This document shows, one piece after another, positions 22,365 to 33,230 of a stretch of 64,000 nucleotides of DNA. Under the pieces are notes generated by a model. It had not been told where the DNA came from. It did not search any database and was given only the letters and a program-made list of their open reading frames with translations. Made by a program: the position numbers and the translations under genes. Position 1 is the stretch's first letter. Each line of letters starts with the position of its first letter. This DNA is from Bettongia penicillata ogilbyi (Eukaryota; Chordata; Mammalia; Diprotodontia; Potoroidae): the NCBI GenBank assembly GCA_023548195.1, contig JAJHZJ010000416.1, positions 1,694,729 to 1,758,728 on the forward strand. Reading direction: 5' to 3'.

Positions 22365-23633
22365 ATGACCGGGACGGTGCTGAGGCGCGGGGTCCGGGCT
22401 CTGCAGGGCTGGGGGCCCGGCTTGTGGAGGGCGCAGCACACCAAGGCGCAGCCCAGGGCCGAGCCCGCGGCGGGCTTCAACTTCGAGCTCACTGAGCAGC
22501 AGAAGGAATTCCAAGACACCGCTCGCAAGTTCGCCAGGGAAGAGATTATGCCAGTTGCTGCTGAGTACGACAAAACTGGCGAGTATCCTGTTCCCCTCAT
22601 AAAAAGGGCTTGGGAGCTCAGGCTGATCAACACGCACATTCCAGAGAGTTGTGGTGGCCTTGGCCTTGGGATTTTTGATGCTTGTCTCATTACTGAAGAG
22701 TTGGCATATGGATGCACGGGTGTTCAGACTGCCATAGAAGCAAATTCTTTGGGACAAATGCCTGTTATCATTGCGGGAAACGAGCAGCAGCAAAAGAAGT
22801 ACCTGGGGCGGATGACAGAGCAGCCAATGATGTGTGCTTACTGTGTAACAGAACCTGGAGCAGGCTCTGATGTGGCTGGTTTACAGACCAGAGCAGAGAA
22901 GAAAGGCAATGAGTATGTTATTAATGGCCAAAAGATGTGGATAACCAATGGAGGAAAAGCCAACTGGTATTTTCTTTTGGCTTGGACTGACCCTAATCCC
23001 AAGGCCCCTGCTAGTAAAGCCTTTACCGGATTTATTGTCGAGGCAGACACCCCAGGAATCCAGATTGGAAGAAAGGAGATGAACATGGGCCAGCGCTGCT
23101 CTGACACCAGAGGGATTGTCTTTGAAGACGTGGTCGTGCCCATAGAGAATGTCCTCATTGGGGAAGGGTCTGGCTTCAAAATTGCAATGGGTGCCTTTGA
23201 TAAAACCAGACCTCCGGTTGCCGCTGGTACCCTTGGGCTTGCACAGAGAGCTTTGGATGAAGCTACCAAGTATGCCTTGGAGAGGAAGACCTTTGGAAGG
23301 CACCTTGTGGAGCACCAGGCAGTGTCCTTTTTGCTGGCTGAAATGGCTATGAAGGTGGAGCTCGCCAGACTGGGCTACCAACGAGCAGCATGGGAAGTTG
23401 ATTTGGGACGCCGCAACACCTACCACGCTTCCATCGCCAAGCCGTTTGCTGGTGACATTGCTAACCAGCTGGCTAGTGACACTGTGCAGATTTTTGGAGG
23501 CAATGGATTTAATAGTGAATATCCAGTAGAAAAGCTAATGAGAGATGCCAAAATTTTCCAGATTTGCGAAGGGACAGCTCAGATCCAAAGGGTGATCATA
23601 GCTCGAGAGCACCTCAACAAATACAAGAATTGA
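22365..23633 (+). CDS. ACADM: Medium-chain acyl-CoA dehydrogenase, mitochondrial-like (intact retrogene)
   Basis: The protein has 422 codons, close to the 421 residues of human ACADM. The enzyme oxidises C6-C12 acyl-CoAs in mitochondrial beta-oxidation using FAD and passes electrons to ETF. Residues 1-26 form an Arg-rich transit peptide ending WRAQHT. The acyl-CoA dehydrogenase signature 1 ([13 protein letters not shown]) is at 160-172, followed by the FAD-region WITNGG. RKTFG lies in the C-terminal helical domain. Signature 2 spans Q375-D394, and the catalytic base Glu402 is in CEGTAQIQR. No stop or frameshift is present. I take the ATG at 22365 as the start because it aligns with the family N-terminus; upstream in-frame codons lack an ATG. 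The start context is weak (T at -3). Some conserved positions are altered (Arg86, Trp207, Pro360, Cys401), so enzymatic function is unproven. It is a retrocopy and not the parental locus. Confidence 0.93.
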   Translation: MTGTVLRRGVRALQGWGPGLWRAQHTKAQPRAEPAAGFNFELTEQQKEFQDTARKFAREEIMPVAAEYDKTGEYPVPLIKRAWELRLINTHIPESCGGLGLGIFDACLITEELAYGCTGVQTAIEANSLGQMPVIIAGNEQQQKKYLGRMTEQPMMCAYCVTEPGAGSDVAGLQTRAEKKGNEYVINGQKMWITNGGKANWYFLLAWTDPNPKAPASKAFTGFIVEADTPGIQIGRKEMNMGQRCSDTRGIVFEDVVVPIENVLIGEGSGFKIAMGAFDKTRPPVAAGTLGLAQRALDEATKYALERKTFGRHLVEHQAVSFLLAEMAMKVELARLGYQRAAWEVDLGRRNTYHASIAKPFAGDIANQLASDTVQIFGGNGFNSEYPVEKLMRDAKIFQICEGTAQIQRVIIAREHLNKYKN

Positions 23634-24722
23634 GTCAGCTAAGTGACTTCATGAGATGACAGAAAAGGGAAAAGACTTGAATGGTTTTGCTGGTGAAATG
23701 GAAAATAAATTAGAAATGTTATTTCTTCAACCCTAAGTAAGAGATTATAATGGTAGTTTTATACTTTGACTTAACTAGAAAACTTTGGTGTCATTAAAAT
23801 ACTTGTGTATCCTTTCAACAGCACTTGTATAATAATGCATCAAGGAAACAGTGTAATATAATTATATGGAAAATAGTCATTTTAAAAACTGCTATACTGA
23901 GAGTAAAATTCTCTGATTTCTAGCAGCTGATTGCATAAGCTTTGAAATGAAGGAAGGTGATCTCATTAAGATACATTAAGACTGCTGACCTTTCTTTCTG
24001 CCTGTTTCTCAGGTAGCAAGGCTTACACTGCTCACTGAGATGCCTATTACATTCAGAGGTGCAGTCATTTTACACTGACAAGCTCTAAGACTGGCAAAGC
24101 AGGGAAACTGTGATCGCCTGATATTAGCAAATAACCCAACTGTGTCCTTTGGATGCTGTCCAGACTCCTCAGGGAGCTGATGCGATTGGAATGGGGCAGC
24201 CCATCAATGCTGGGCACAGGAATTCTGTCTGTGGTACCCACTATGCCAGTACCTGGAGTCAGGAGGAAATCTGGCTGAGCACCAAAGCCATTTCTCATTT
24301 GCCTTATGTTTTTTTTTTGGGGGGGTGGATAAAGCTAATTTTATTCTTTGTATAAGACTACGTTGGTCTCTTAGTTTTCTGCACAAAGTCTTACTTTATT
24401 TGCATTTAATTTTATAGGGAACTTAATCTCTTTAATGGACAGTTGACAGTGTATTAAATGCTCTAGGCATATTTTCCAACCGTAATTCATATGAGTATAT
24501 ATTTAGAGAAAAGTTGATCTGTGACTACATTTGTTTTGATTTTGAATTTAATAAGCATATCTGTAAAAGATCCAACCCATTTTATTTTTTAAACTGTCCT
24601 GCTAGACCATTGTCTCAGAATTTGTAAATGTTATAAAATAATGTAGGAACCAAAATTTCTGAAATGTTATATTTATGATGCCTAAATATCAAATATTAGA
24701 TAGTCTTCTAACAGACGACCAA

Positions 24723-24728
24723 AGTAAA
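24723..24728 (+). promoter_or_regulatory. Likely inherited polyadenylation signal (AGTAAA)
   Basis: AGTAAA lies about 15 nt before the A tail, the expected spacing, and is a known minor variant of AATAAA. It could also be a mutated AATAAA. The ATTAAA at 24741-24746 overlaps the tail and is too close to act. Confidence 0.5.
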
Positions 24729-24756
24729 ATTTTTGCAAACATTAAAAAAAAAAGAA

Positions 24757-24773
24757 AAAGAAAAATATGTTTC
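24757..24773 (+). repeat. 3' target-site duplication of the ACADM retrocopy
   Basis: This is an exact copy of 22315-22331, immediately 3' of the A tail. Confidence 0.95.
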
Positions 24774-25009
24774 AATAAATTGATAAATGAAAGGAAGTAA
24801 GATTAAGGGAACAATGTGCTTTCCCTTATGTTCATATGAGTTCTTCACAAAAGTGAAAGGGAAGAAAATTATGATGAAAGAGAAATTTTCTGCATTCTGT
24901 CCATTTTACAATTGTTACAAATAAATCCTATTTTCTGTGCAATACAAAGCAAAAAAATTTTTTTCTGCCCTCTGGAATGGTTGTGCAAATATGCATTTTT
25001 GTAAAAGAG

Positions 25010-25165
25010 GAAGCCCCAGAGCCCTGGATTAGGAGTCCAAAGAGCTGAGTTCAAATCCCAGCTCTACTGGTCATCAACTGTGTGAATTCACCAACCCTGT
25101 TAACTTTTCAGGGTTTGTTTCCTCTTACACAAAGTGAAGATGCCGGACTAGATTATCTCTAAGGC
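25010..25165 (+). repeat. MIR-type SINE
   Basis: Contains 'gctgagttcaaatcccag', 'ctctactggtcatcaac' and 'gactagattatctctaag' in MIR order. It is immediately followed by an inverted MIR-type unit. Confidence 0.6.
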
Positions 25166-25425
25166 ATAATAATAATAATAAACTCACATTTATAAAACAT
25201 TTAAGATTACAAAGGGCTTTGTGTGTTATTTCATTTGATCCTCCACAATTCTGTGAGGTAGCTGTTAACATCCCCATTTTACGGATGAGGAAACCAAGGC
25301 TGAAATTGGTAAGATGACTTGACAAGGGTTCTACTGATAGGAAGTATATGAGACAAGTTTTGATCTCAGGTGTTCCTAGCTCCAAGTTCATCACTTTATC
25401 CACAGATCTACCTAACTGCCTCCTC
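25166..25425 (-). repeat. MIR-type SINE, inverted
   Basis: 'catttataaaacatttaag', 'ttcatttgatcctccac', 'ccccattttacggatgagg' and 'gttttgatctcaggtg' form an almost complete inverted unit with an (AAT)n end. Confidence 0.75.
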
Positions 25426-25744
25426 TCTGTAGCTCTTGTTCTGTGAAAACTTGAAGGATTTGGGATGGTCAATTTTTGCAGGAAAAATGTAAGAGGTTTT
25501 AGGAGTCAGCATTTCAGTAGAACATAGACAGATGGATGTCTTTTCACTTAATTTACATTTTAAACAAACTTAATTATGAGTTGTTGTGAGAATTTAGGTA
25601 AGCTATCCTCGATGAGTAAAATGAGTTCCCATTTCATCTATCTACTGAAATCCTTCTCTTCTTTCCTCAAGACCCAGATGCTTATGCTACCTTCTAGTAG
25701 CAGTACCTGCTAGTCTTTCCTGATGTCCCAATTAGTTAGGAAGG

Positions 25745-26060
25745 CAGGCTGGCAACAAGAATTTACCAAGTGCTCAATATATGCCAGTCACTGTGCTAAA
25801 TGCCAGGAATACATATACAAGCAAAAAGACAGACATCTCCTGATCTCACAGAGCTTATATTTTAATGGAAGAAGGCACACATAAAAGGGAGTTGAAAAGA
25901 GAGGGGTGTGAATGGGCAGAAAATGGTAGAGAAGTACAGAGAATCAGAAGGAAAGCCAAGAGGGGAATGAAGGATGGCAATCTTGGGCCCTCCCCTCAAG
26001 AAGACCTTCACCAATGAGAACAGGGGAGCTGCAATGGAGGGACATTCCAGTGTGAAAAGG
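25745..26060 (+). repeat. Dispersed repeat of the 7780 type, longer copy
   Basis: 'caagtgctcaatatatgcc' and 'gtcactgtgctaaatgcc' are followed by 'ctcacagagcttatattttaatgg' and a purine-rich 3' part. It is the same family as at 7780-7905. Confidence 0.5.
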
Positions 26061-27616
26061 TCCCAAGTGATAAGGTGACTTTCAAAAAATAAAGTCAGTT
26101 AAGAGATGATGGTAAGCGTAGAACCACTTCTCCTAGAAAAAAATCCCATAGCCAACTCTTGATGGTGCAAAGGTGGTCTTTTAGAAGGAAATTGACAGGT
26201 GTACATACCAGTATACAAAACACCTATAAATGTACATAGTAACTGCTGATGACCACGCTGCTCTTGATATCAATGCCACTGCATTTTGTAAGAGAATAGA
26301 TGGTCCCTGATGATCTGAAAAGACCAAATAAAAACATTTTCTCCTAATTTTTCCAATATAATTCTTCATCTATCCTCTGCCCATCTCTTTCTATCTCATG
26401 TCATATGTGTACATTTGGGGTCATATAAGGATAGCTCACACAAATGCTCATAAAAGATAGGCAAGATGAGGTCAGGCAACAGCTAGCAATTTAGCTTATC
26501 TAGAATGTAAAGTGAGTGAAAGGGTATCCATGGGATATAAATACATGGTGTCTGCTCCATCCCTTACATTCTAGTGGATTATAAGCTTTTCAAAGGAACT
26601 GTCATTTTTCATCATTCGTTTTTCATTATTAGCATATATAAGGCCTTGCAGATAACATACAAGAAAAGTTTTCTGTCTGTGTCTCCTGTTGTGTTGAAGA
26701 CATCAGGGTAATAGACTTTCTGTCACCAGTCCATGAAGGCTTCAGTTGTGAAATAGGTACCTTTAAGTTTTAAGTAAATGTCTTTTTGTTTTACTCTGAT
26801 TTCACATATTTTATTTCAGTCTTATTGGGGAGAATCAGTGGAAATAGGATCTTGTGAACTAATGGTAAGAGACAATTGCCCCTTTAGTATCACAATGTGG
26901 GAATAACCAACATGGGGCCTTATTTGAGGGCCTGGTAGCTAGAACTATGAAGTTCAAATGAGATAATGTATGCAAAGTATTTAAAAATTTCTAAATATTG
27001 CATACAAGTCAGATCCTATTATTAATATATTGGTTAGAAAAATTTCAGAGCAGCCTGTTAGTTTTCAAAACCATTAGAAAAGAAAGGTAGATGCAAATTT
27101 CTTTCAGGCCACTTACCTCATTTCCACATAAACTATTTTTTTCTCTCCAACTGGGGGATTTCTTTATGGTTAAAAAGATTGATTGATACATCCTAAGTCT
27201 TTTGTTTTGGTTTAGTTCTTTTTAGTTTTTATGTTTTTGTTTTTGCTAAAGAAGTTGAAGGTAGGAAAATGATTTTCCCCACTAAGGAATGAAGCATGAA
27301 AGAAAGAATGGTATTTTAGATACTTATGGAGGAGTCATTCAGTGACATGGTGTCTGCCTAGGACTGCTAATTTTGACTTGTTTTCTTTGCAGCTCTCAAA
27401 ATCAAGCTGGAGCACTTCTACAGCCTCCTCTTCCCACACCCCTCCCATCTCTAAATCCATCTGCTCATTCCCAACAGATCACTGCGACTTTTCTTAAAAA
27501 TATTTATAAATAACATGCCCAAAACAATGCTGTGTCAATCTCCAAGCTGGCATTACCATGTGTGTGAGAGGGGAGAGGTGAAGGAAGGCAACAGATTCTT
27601 TACAACAAAAAAACCA
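26061..27616. other. No gene recognised; a SINE-tail scrap near 26940-27030
   Basis: There is an isolated SINE 3' piece ('gttcaaatgagataatg', 'cctattattaatat'), but otherwise no assignable sequence. Reverse frames of about 60 codons near 26200 have no recognisable features. Confidence 0.4.
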
Positions 27617-27770
27617 CAAAAACCCAGAATCAGGAAGTGAGAACCTAATTCTAGCTAATTCCCTACTTTATGTGACTTTGGAACCCTAGGTTAATAATTT
27701 CAGCTCTCTAGGCCTGCTTTTTCATCTGTAAAATGAGGGGGCTACACTAGATAATCTTTGTGGCTTACAT
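27617..27770 (+). repeat. MIR-type SINE
   Basis: 'gtgactttggaaccctagg', 'ctctctaggcctgct', 'catctgtaaaatgaggg' and 'ctacactagataatc' mark the 3' half of a MIR. Confidence 0.55.
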
Positions 27771-28340
27771 TAGGCTCACATTGGGTAATGGTACGTGACA
27801 GTGACTTGCAATGACTATGGCTGTTTTGGTAGCAATGAGAAGAGGGCACTAAAAGAGGAAGGAAAACTGAGCTTTGGAAATTACTTCATCCCTACCTGGG
27901 ATACTGTATTAAAAGGTCTAGGATTTCCAAGAACTGGGATAAAGTTTCCAATTCAGTTCACTTAACCAATTTATTAAAAATACTCATCAATATAGAAAGA
28001 GTAGATAGACATAAGCATTCTGCTTTTACTAATGCCAATCAGATCCCCATCTCCGTCTGGTCTAGGATAATCAAGAAACACATGTAATTGCTCCCAGGAA
28101 GTTAACTCTATTGAAACATAGCCCAGTTACCAAATGTTAGGAGCAAATATAGCCAACATAACCAGATGTTGGAACTAGATGGTTTTATTCTGAGACAAAG
28201 GACACTAGAGCCTCTTACAGAAGCAATGTTCTTGAGGAGATCAGATCAGATTGAAAAGAGGGTTGGGCAAATTCCTTTCCGTGTCTATCTATTATGTCCA
28301 TTCTTATCTTGAAGAGAACACATCTATCAACCTGGCCAAA
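27771..28340. other. No gene recognised
   Basis: Single-copy-looking sequence with no reading frame outside the adjacent microsatellite. Confidence 0.4.
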
Positions 28341-28349
28341 TATATATAC

Positions 28350-28397
<48 letters not shown>

Positions 28398-28491
28398 GAA
28401 CATATACATGTGTATGTCTTTGTGTGTGTACATACATATACATATATATACATGCATATATGCGTGTGTATATATACATATATATATATAT
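28341..28491. repeat. (TA/TG/CATA)n microsatellite tract
   Basis: About 150 bp of alternating purine-pyrimidine repeats with symmetric AT cores. Its Tyr/Ile/His/Cys-rich frames on both strands are artefacts of the repeat. Confidence 0.95.
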
Positions 28492-28889
28492 TCAGAAACC
28501 ATTTTAATGATTGAATATGGTTTCTTCATGTTGTGGCAAAAAAAACCCAATGAGTCTGACAATCCCACTCCCCACCCCTGGGGACACCACCCCACCAGTA
28601 TGAACTAGCTTCCAAACTTTCTCCCATTTCACAAAAACTAAAAGTCTTATCGACAAAAACGAGTAACATTTTATTAGAACTCGGACACTAAATAGATGCC
28701 TGAATTCTGGAGTGTGGCTAAAACGAAAACTGAACAAAATCAAATGCTTGGAAACTGATCCTCATTGATAATGATCTTAAGTTATGAGAGCCACTTTTAA
28801 TCACCATTGTAGATTCAACCTGTAAGAAGAAAAAAAAGGAAGGTTTTTAAAGCTTTAATTGGAGTGGGGATTGGTGGAATACAGGTAAT
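28492..28889. other. No gene recognised
   Basis: The reverse strand contains AATAAAATG near 28660 and could be the 3' end of an old transcript copy, but I cannot tie it to any gene. Confidence 0.3.
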
Positions 28890-29275
28890 TCTTTTTTTTT
28901 GCAATTTTTAAAACATTTTTTTTAAGTTTTGAGTTTCAAATTCTGTCCCTCATTCCTTCCCTCCCTCCTCCCTCCCTGAGACAGTAAGCAATCAGATATA
29001 GTTTATATATGAGTAATTATGTAAAATATTTTCATATGTCATTTTGTCCAAGAAGACTCAAATAAAAAGGAAAAAATGAAAGAAAGTGAAAGCTAGCATG
29101 CTTCAGTCTATATTCCGTCAATATCAGCTCTTTCTCTGGAGGTGGACAGAAGGCTTCATCATTAGTCTTTTGGGATTGTCTTGGATCATTGTATAGCAGA
29201 GAAGAGCTAACTCATTCAGGGTTCTTCATCGAACAATATTGCTGTTACTGTGTACAACGTTCTCCTGGTTCAATA
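28890..29275 (-). repeat. L1 3'UTR fragment, 5'-truncated
   Basis: It begins with a T-rich end (inverted A tail), then 'agttttgagtttcaaattc', 'cctccctccctgagac' and 'tgctgttactgtgtacaac'. The same element end appears at 54700-55320. Confidence 0.65.
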
Positions 29276-29691
29276 CAGATAATTCTTAATTAGCTATGTA
29301 ATCATACTTGGAAAACATGCTAGGAAGCAGCTGAAAAATTCCTCAATCCTCCTGTACCCCTTTTAACTCATAACTATTGTGGAAGGAGGGCAGCTGCATA
29401 TTGATCTGATTTTGATTAAACTTTTCAAAAGCAATCCTTTATCTGTGGAGTATGGAGACAGAGCCCTAGGCACAGAATGACTGGGTAGCAGAGGCCAAAA
29501 CCTTAGTTTGGAGGGACTGGGAATCAGGAGTCAAAAAGCAAGCCCAGAAATCTTCCATGAATTGTAAAAGACAAGAAATTCAAAGCATCACAGGATTTAT
29601 ACCAAAATTGACTGGAGAGCCAATCCAACCACTTCATTTAACTGAAAGGAAAACTGAGAACTTAATCCCCAGCAGAAACAATGACTTGGTA
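29276..29691. other. No gene recognised
   Basis: Unassigned sequence. A 76-codon + frame at 29557-29787 runs into a SINE and has no domain. Confidence 0.4.
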
Positions 29692-29850
29692 GTTGCAGGT
29701 GGAAGAGTGGTTAAAGTATTGTACCTTATTAAGAAAACGAGTTCAAAGTCGGCTTCAGATATCCACCGGCTGAGTGATCCTGCATGAATGATTTAACCTT
29801 TCTGTGACTATATTTTCAAATCAATGAAATGAACAGAGGTCAGTAGTTTC
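29692..29850 (+). repeat. MIR-type SINE, diverged
   Basis: 'gtggaagagtggttaaag' is followed by 'cgagttcaaagtcggcttc' and 'gaatgatttaacctttctg'. Confidence 0.5.
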
Positions 29851-29879
29851 AAATCCTAAACTATACTACAAAGAAACCA

Positions 29880-30955
29880 TCAAGAAAATCATTTAATACT
29901 GCTTACAAAAATAAAGATGTCAATCAATGGAACAGATTAGGAATAGAACATACCAAAACAAACCTTGCAGTACAGTGTTCAGTAGACATAAAAACCTCAA
30001 CTACTAAGGTAAGAGTTCATTATTTGACTGCCAGGAAAAATGGAACACATTCTGGCAGCAACTATGTATAAATCAACATCTCACACCATTAACCAAGATG
30101 AGCTCCAAATGAATGCATGTCATATATAACATATATTATAAACAAATTAAAGCATCAAGGAAGAAAATACCTTTCACAGCAATGAATACAGGAAGAGTTT
30201 GTGAAGAAATAAGGGACAGAGAGGATCACAGAAGACACAATGAATGATTTTGATTAAATGTTAAATAATTTTATACAGATAAAATCAATACAGTTAAAAT
30301 TAAGAGAAATGGTAATTGGGAAATTTTTACAAGTTTCTATTATAAAAGTCTCATTTCCAAAATATGTAAGGAAATGATTCAAATTTATGAGTGAGAACCA
30401 TTCAGTAATAAAGTAATAGTCAAAGAATAGGTAGTGCAATAGATAGAGTAGTAGGCTCAGGATCAGGAAAACCTGAGTTCAAATCTGGCTTCTGACACGA
30501 GATCTTTGACCATTGGCAAGTCACTTAACCTTTGTCTACCTTAGTTCCTTCATCTGCAAAATAGGGATAATAAGGGCACCTACCTCCCAGGGTTGTTGCA
30601 AAGATAAAATAAGGTAATAATTATAAAGCATTTAGTACAGTTCCTGGCACTATAGTAGGTACTATATAAATATTAGCTATTCTTATTAAAGGATGCAAAC
30701 AGGTAATTTTTAAAGGGAGAAATTCAAGCTATTGCCAATGATATGAAAATGTTAAAAATTACTTATAATTAGAGATATACAAATAAAAGTTCTAACCCTT
30801 CCCTATCAAATTAGCAAAAATGATTAAAAAGAAAAATGCAGATTTTAAGGGGTTAAGGAAAAATAGGAAAACTAAAGTTGGTTGATGGAGTTATAAACTG
30901 GGTCATCCATCTGGAAAGTCACTAAATTGTACAGATCTTTTGAACCAGTGCATGG
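29880..30955 (+). repeat. L1 ORF2 C-terminus/3' end, split by a SINE
   Basis: 29880-30422 and 30692-30955 together follow the terminal part of L1: 'aagatgagctccaaatg', 'gaagagtttgtgaag', 'aaagtctcatttccaaaat', then 'gatatgaaaatg' and 'gttggttgatggagttat'. The SINE at 30425-30690 is inserted between them. Confidence 0.65.
30425..30690 (+). mobile_element. CORE-SINE with MIR-like tail, near full length
   Basis: Contains 'gtagtgcaatagatagag', 'cctgagttcaaatctgg', 'caagtcacttaacctttg', 'cccagggttgttgcaaag' and 'gtaggtactatataaat'. It interrupts an L1 remnant. Confidence 0.85.
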
Positions 30956-30959
30956 CACA

Positions 30960-31125
30960 CAGTTGGTCAGTTGTCCCTCATTCTCAAAAAGGATCAAAAG
31001 GACATCATTATATTGGGGTCAAGATACAGAGTGTTTGACTGTGGCTGATCAGGACAATCTGAACTCAAAAAGCTCTACCACAGGTCAGACACACAGTAGA
31101 TGCTAAACAAATGTTTATTTACCTA
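30960..31125. repeat. Marsupial RTE-type SINE fragment
   Basis: 'aaaaggatcaaaaggacatc', 'ggggtcaagatacagag' and 'actgtggctgatcag' form a block that I associate with RTE-mobilised marsupial SINEs. Orientation is not assigned. Confidence 0.4.
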
Positions 31126-31799
31126 GTGATACCAGTACCAAGGTCTATTTCCCAATGAGATCAAAGAAAGAGGGCTCATATATATAGTCTGAGATCTCAG
31201 GCTTGACTAAGCAGCACATATAACCACTGCCATGTGCCACCATAGATGCCAGCTGGAAAGGAATCCCTCCTCTCAGGAAGTCCCGATTGATGCTATGGAT
31301 GCCCTGGGATATAGCCTTAGTCACCTTACTTAAGTTATGACTAACCTCTTTAATCTCCAATTCCTTCATTTATAAAATAAGGGACTGAGTTACTTTCCAG
31401 CTCTACATCTATGATCCAAGATCCATATTCAAAAGGCTGAGTGAGAATAATAGTTGAAACCTTTGGTTTGAACAATAGCTCAGGTTTGCACTCTGACGTT
31501 TCTTCCTTGGCCCCTGAGATGCCTTCCTTACAGCTGTGGCAGAGAAGTATGCCTTAAGGAAGAGTTCCTCTAGCTTTTCATTAGCTAAATATGTCAACAA
31601 GATTTCTGCTCCCCTCAGCTTGTTATCTGCATGAATAAACTGCCTCCTTCTAAGCACATTTAAAAGAATTTCTCCTCTACCATTTCTGAATGAACCCAAC
31701 TGTGATGAAAAGTCCTTCTCCCTGCAGGAGTTCAGAATTTCTCTTGGGAGATAAAAAGAAAGAACACCTCTGAACATTAGACTAGTCCATTTAGTCTAA
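31126..31799. other. No gene recognised; unexplained 122-codon reverse frame
   Basis: 31409-31777 on the reverse strand is open for 122 codons with normal composition (Leu-, Arg- and Ser-rich) but matches no family I know. It has no repeat signature. A frame of this length is within chance expectation for 64 kb. Confidence 0.3.
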
Positions 31800-31935
31800 C
31801 TTGGCAAAGATACTGGAGTTTGCCATATCCTTCTTATTGTACAGATGAAAAAACTGAGGCAGAGTTAAGTGACTTGCCCAGGGTTACACAACTTGTGAAT
31901 GTCTGAGGATAGATTTGAACTCAACAAAGATGAAT
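31800..31935 (-). repeat. CORE/MIR-type SINE fragment
   Basis: 'actggagtttgccatatcc', 'gaaaaaactgaggcagag', 'cttgcccagggttacac' and 'gatagatttgaactcaac' are in inverted order. Confidence 0.75.
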
Positions 31936-32081
31936 GTAAAGTACTGTTCTTCATGCTGAGAACAGACACCAAAAAAGTCCTTGCTCTCTAGGACCTTACT
32001 TCCCACTGAGGTAAGACCTAAGGACCACTGGGGAAGGGTTGGTTTTCAGTACTGAAGAGGGTCTTCCATGGATTAGAGTGC

Positions 32082-32256
32082 CAGGGCTTCTTAACCTGTT
32101 GTTCATAAGTTTCTTAAAATATATTTTGATAACTTCCATTGCAATCTCATTTATTTTATTTTATGCATTTAAAAATATTATTCTGAGAAGGAGTCTTTAG
32201 ACTTCACCAGATTGGCAAAGGTTGGTTGACACATAAAAAAAGGTTAAGAATCTATG
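32082..32256. mobile_element. Non-autonomous hAT-type DNA transposon
   Basis: The terminal repeats are 'cagggcttcttaacctg' at the left and 'aggttaagaatctatg' at the right. The interior includes 'gagaaggagtctttagac'. No clear 8-bp target duplication survives. Confidence 0.6.
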
Positions 32257-32754
32257 AGTTAGACTAGCAATAGTTAACAACTTAATAATTACTTTGAAAA
32301 AGAACAGGGTATACAGAAGGGATAACTGAAATTCATTAAAGCAGTCCAACTGTGCCACTTTGGTCACAAGCCTCAGTTTCGTTCTTTTCCTATGCTGCTA
32401 ACTCAAAGAAGTACATAACGTCCAGGACTATGGCGAGAGACTGTGGAGAGATGTGTATGTATATCAGCATTGGTCACAGATGAAATTCTGAAGTATGCAA
32501 AGTCTGTCTCCCTGGGTCTACGATGTAATTAAGTAATCACATATTCCCAGGAAGTCATGGGTCCTGTTCCCCACAAAGGAATAAATTAACGAAGACCGCT
32601 GTTCCTGTGTGAAGCAACATTAAGAGGGACTTATTTGCAATTCACCTCTTCATTTCCCTTTCTCTCCTGCCTTGGAAAGCACAAAGTAAAATCATCAAAA
32701 GAAAGGCAACTAGGTGGTATATTAATTTTAATCAGTCCTGAGAAATGAAAGGGA
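32257..32754. other. No gene recognised
   Basis: Unassigned sequence with no frame or repeat that I can support. Confidence 0.4.
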
Positions 32755-33230
32755 GGGGGCAACAGAATTATAGAAGGTTAAATCTGGGAAGAACCTTAGA
32801 CATAAATTATTCTAACCCTTGCATTTTATACGTAGGGAAACAGAGACCCAAACAGATAAAGGTCATAGCTCATAAGCTCATTAAGACTCATGGAAGGGAT
32901 CTCAGGAAAAATCTATCCCAAACCCCCTATTTTACAAATAAGGAAAACAGGATGTCAAGTGACTTGGCCAAGATCAGTCACACAAGTAGAAAGTAAGCAT
33001 TAGAGGCAGAATTTGAACTCAGGTGCTCTGAGCTAGGAGTCAACTATATCCAAGGTTACACAGTTCTGGTGTGATGAAAAAATCAGTGCATTAAAAGTCA
33101 GATGCTCTTGTTTTTATTCTCATTTTTGGCTATTGGCTATCCATGCAATCTGAGGCACACTTTCCTCATGTGAAAAATTAAAAGGTTAGAACATCTCTAA
33201 GGTCATTTTGAGCCTTAATATTCCATGACC
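32755..33230. repeat. Cluster of MIR-type units, inverted then direct
   Basis: 32755-33045 is on the reverse strand: 'gaagaaccttagacat', 'ccccctattttacaaat', 'cttggccaagatcagtc' and 'gaatttgaactcagg'. Two partial copies of the 'cattttac' core, at 32822 and 32928, suggest an internal duplication or two insertions. 33070-33230 is a direct MIR ('gtcagatgctcttg', 'gaacatctctaaggtc'). Confidence 0.6.

Larger units (their letters stand above)
22332..24756 (+). other. ACADM: Processed retrocopy of ACADM mRNA
   Basis: The insertion is about 2.43 kb: 33 nt of 5'UTR, an intronless CDS (22365-23633), about 1.1 kb of 3'UTR (23634-24743) and a 13-nt interrupted A tail (24744-24756). It is flanked by perfect 17-bp target duplications. 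The parental ACADM of mammals is a multi-exon gene, so the lack of introns together with the tail and duplications identifies an L1-mediated mRNA insertion. The start of the CDS is CpG-rich, as in a first exon, and those CpGs have not decayed, which argues for a recent event. No CpG island or evident promoter lies upstream in the host DNA. Confidence 0.95.

Noticed and set aside
22313..23426. Several 134-181 codon reverse-strand frames
   Set aside because: They are antisense shadows of the ACADM coding sequence, with no domain of their own.
24308..24327. A T/G homopolymer junction in the retrocopy 3'UTR as an insertion site
   Set aside because: A plain homopolymer expansion is enough, and no foreign sequence follows.
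31409..31777. A 122-codon reverse frame as a possible gene
   Set aside because: No homology, start context or splice structure supports it, and its length is expected by chance.
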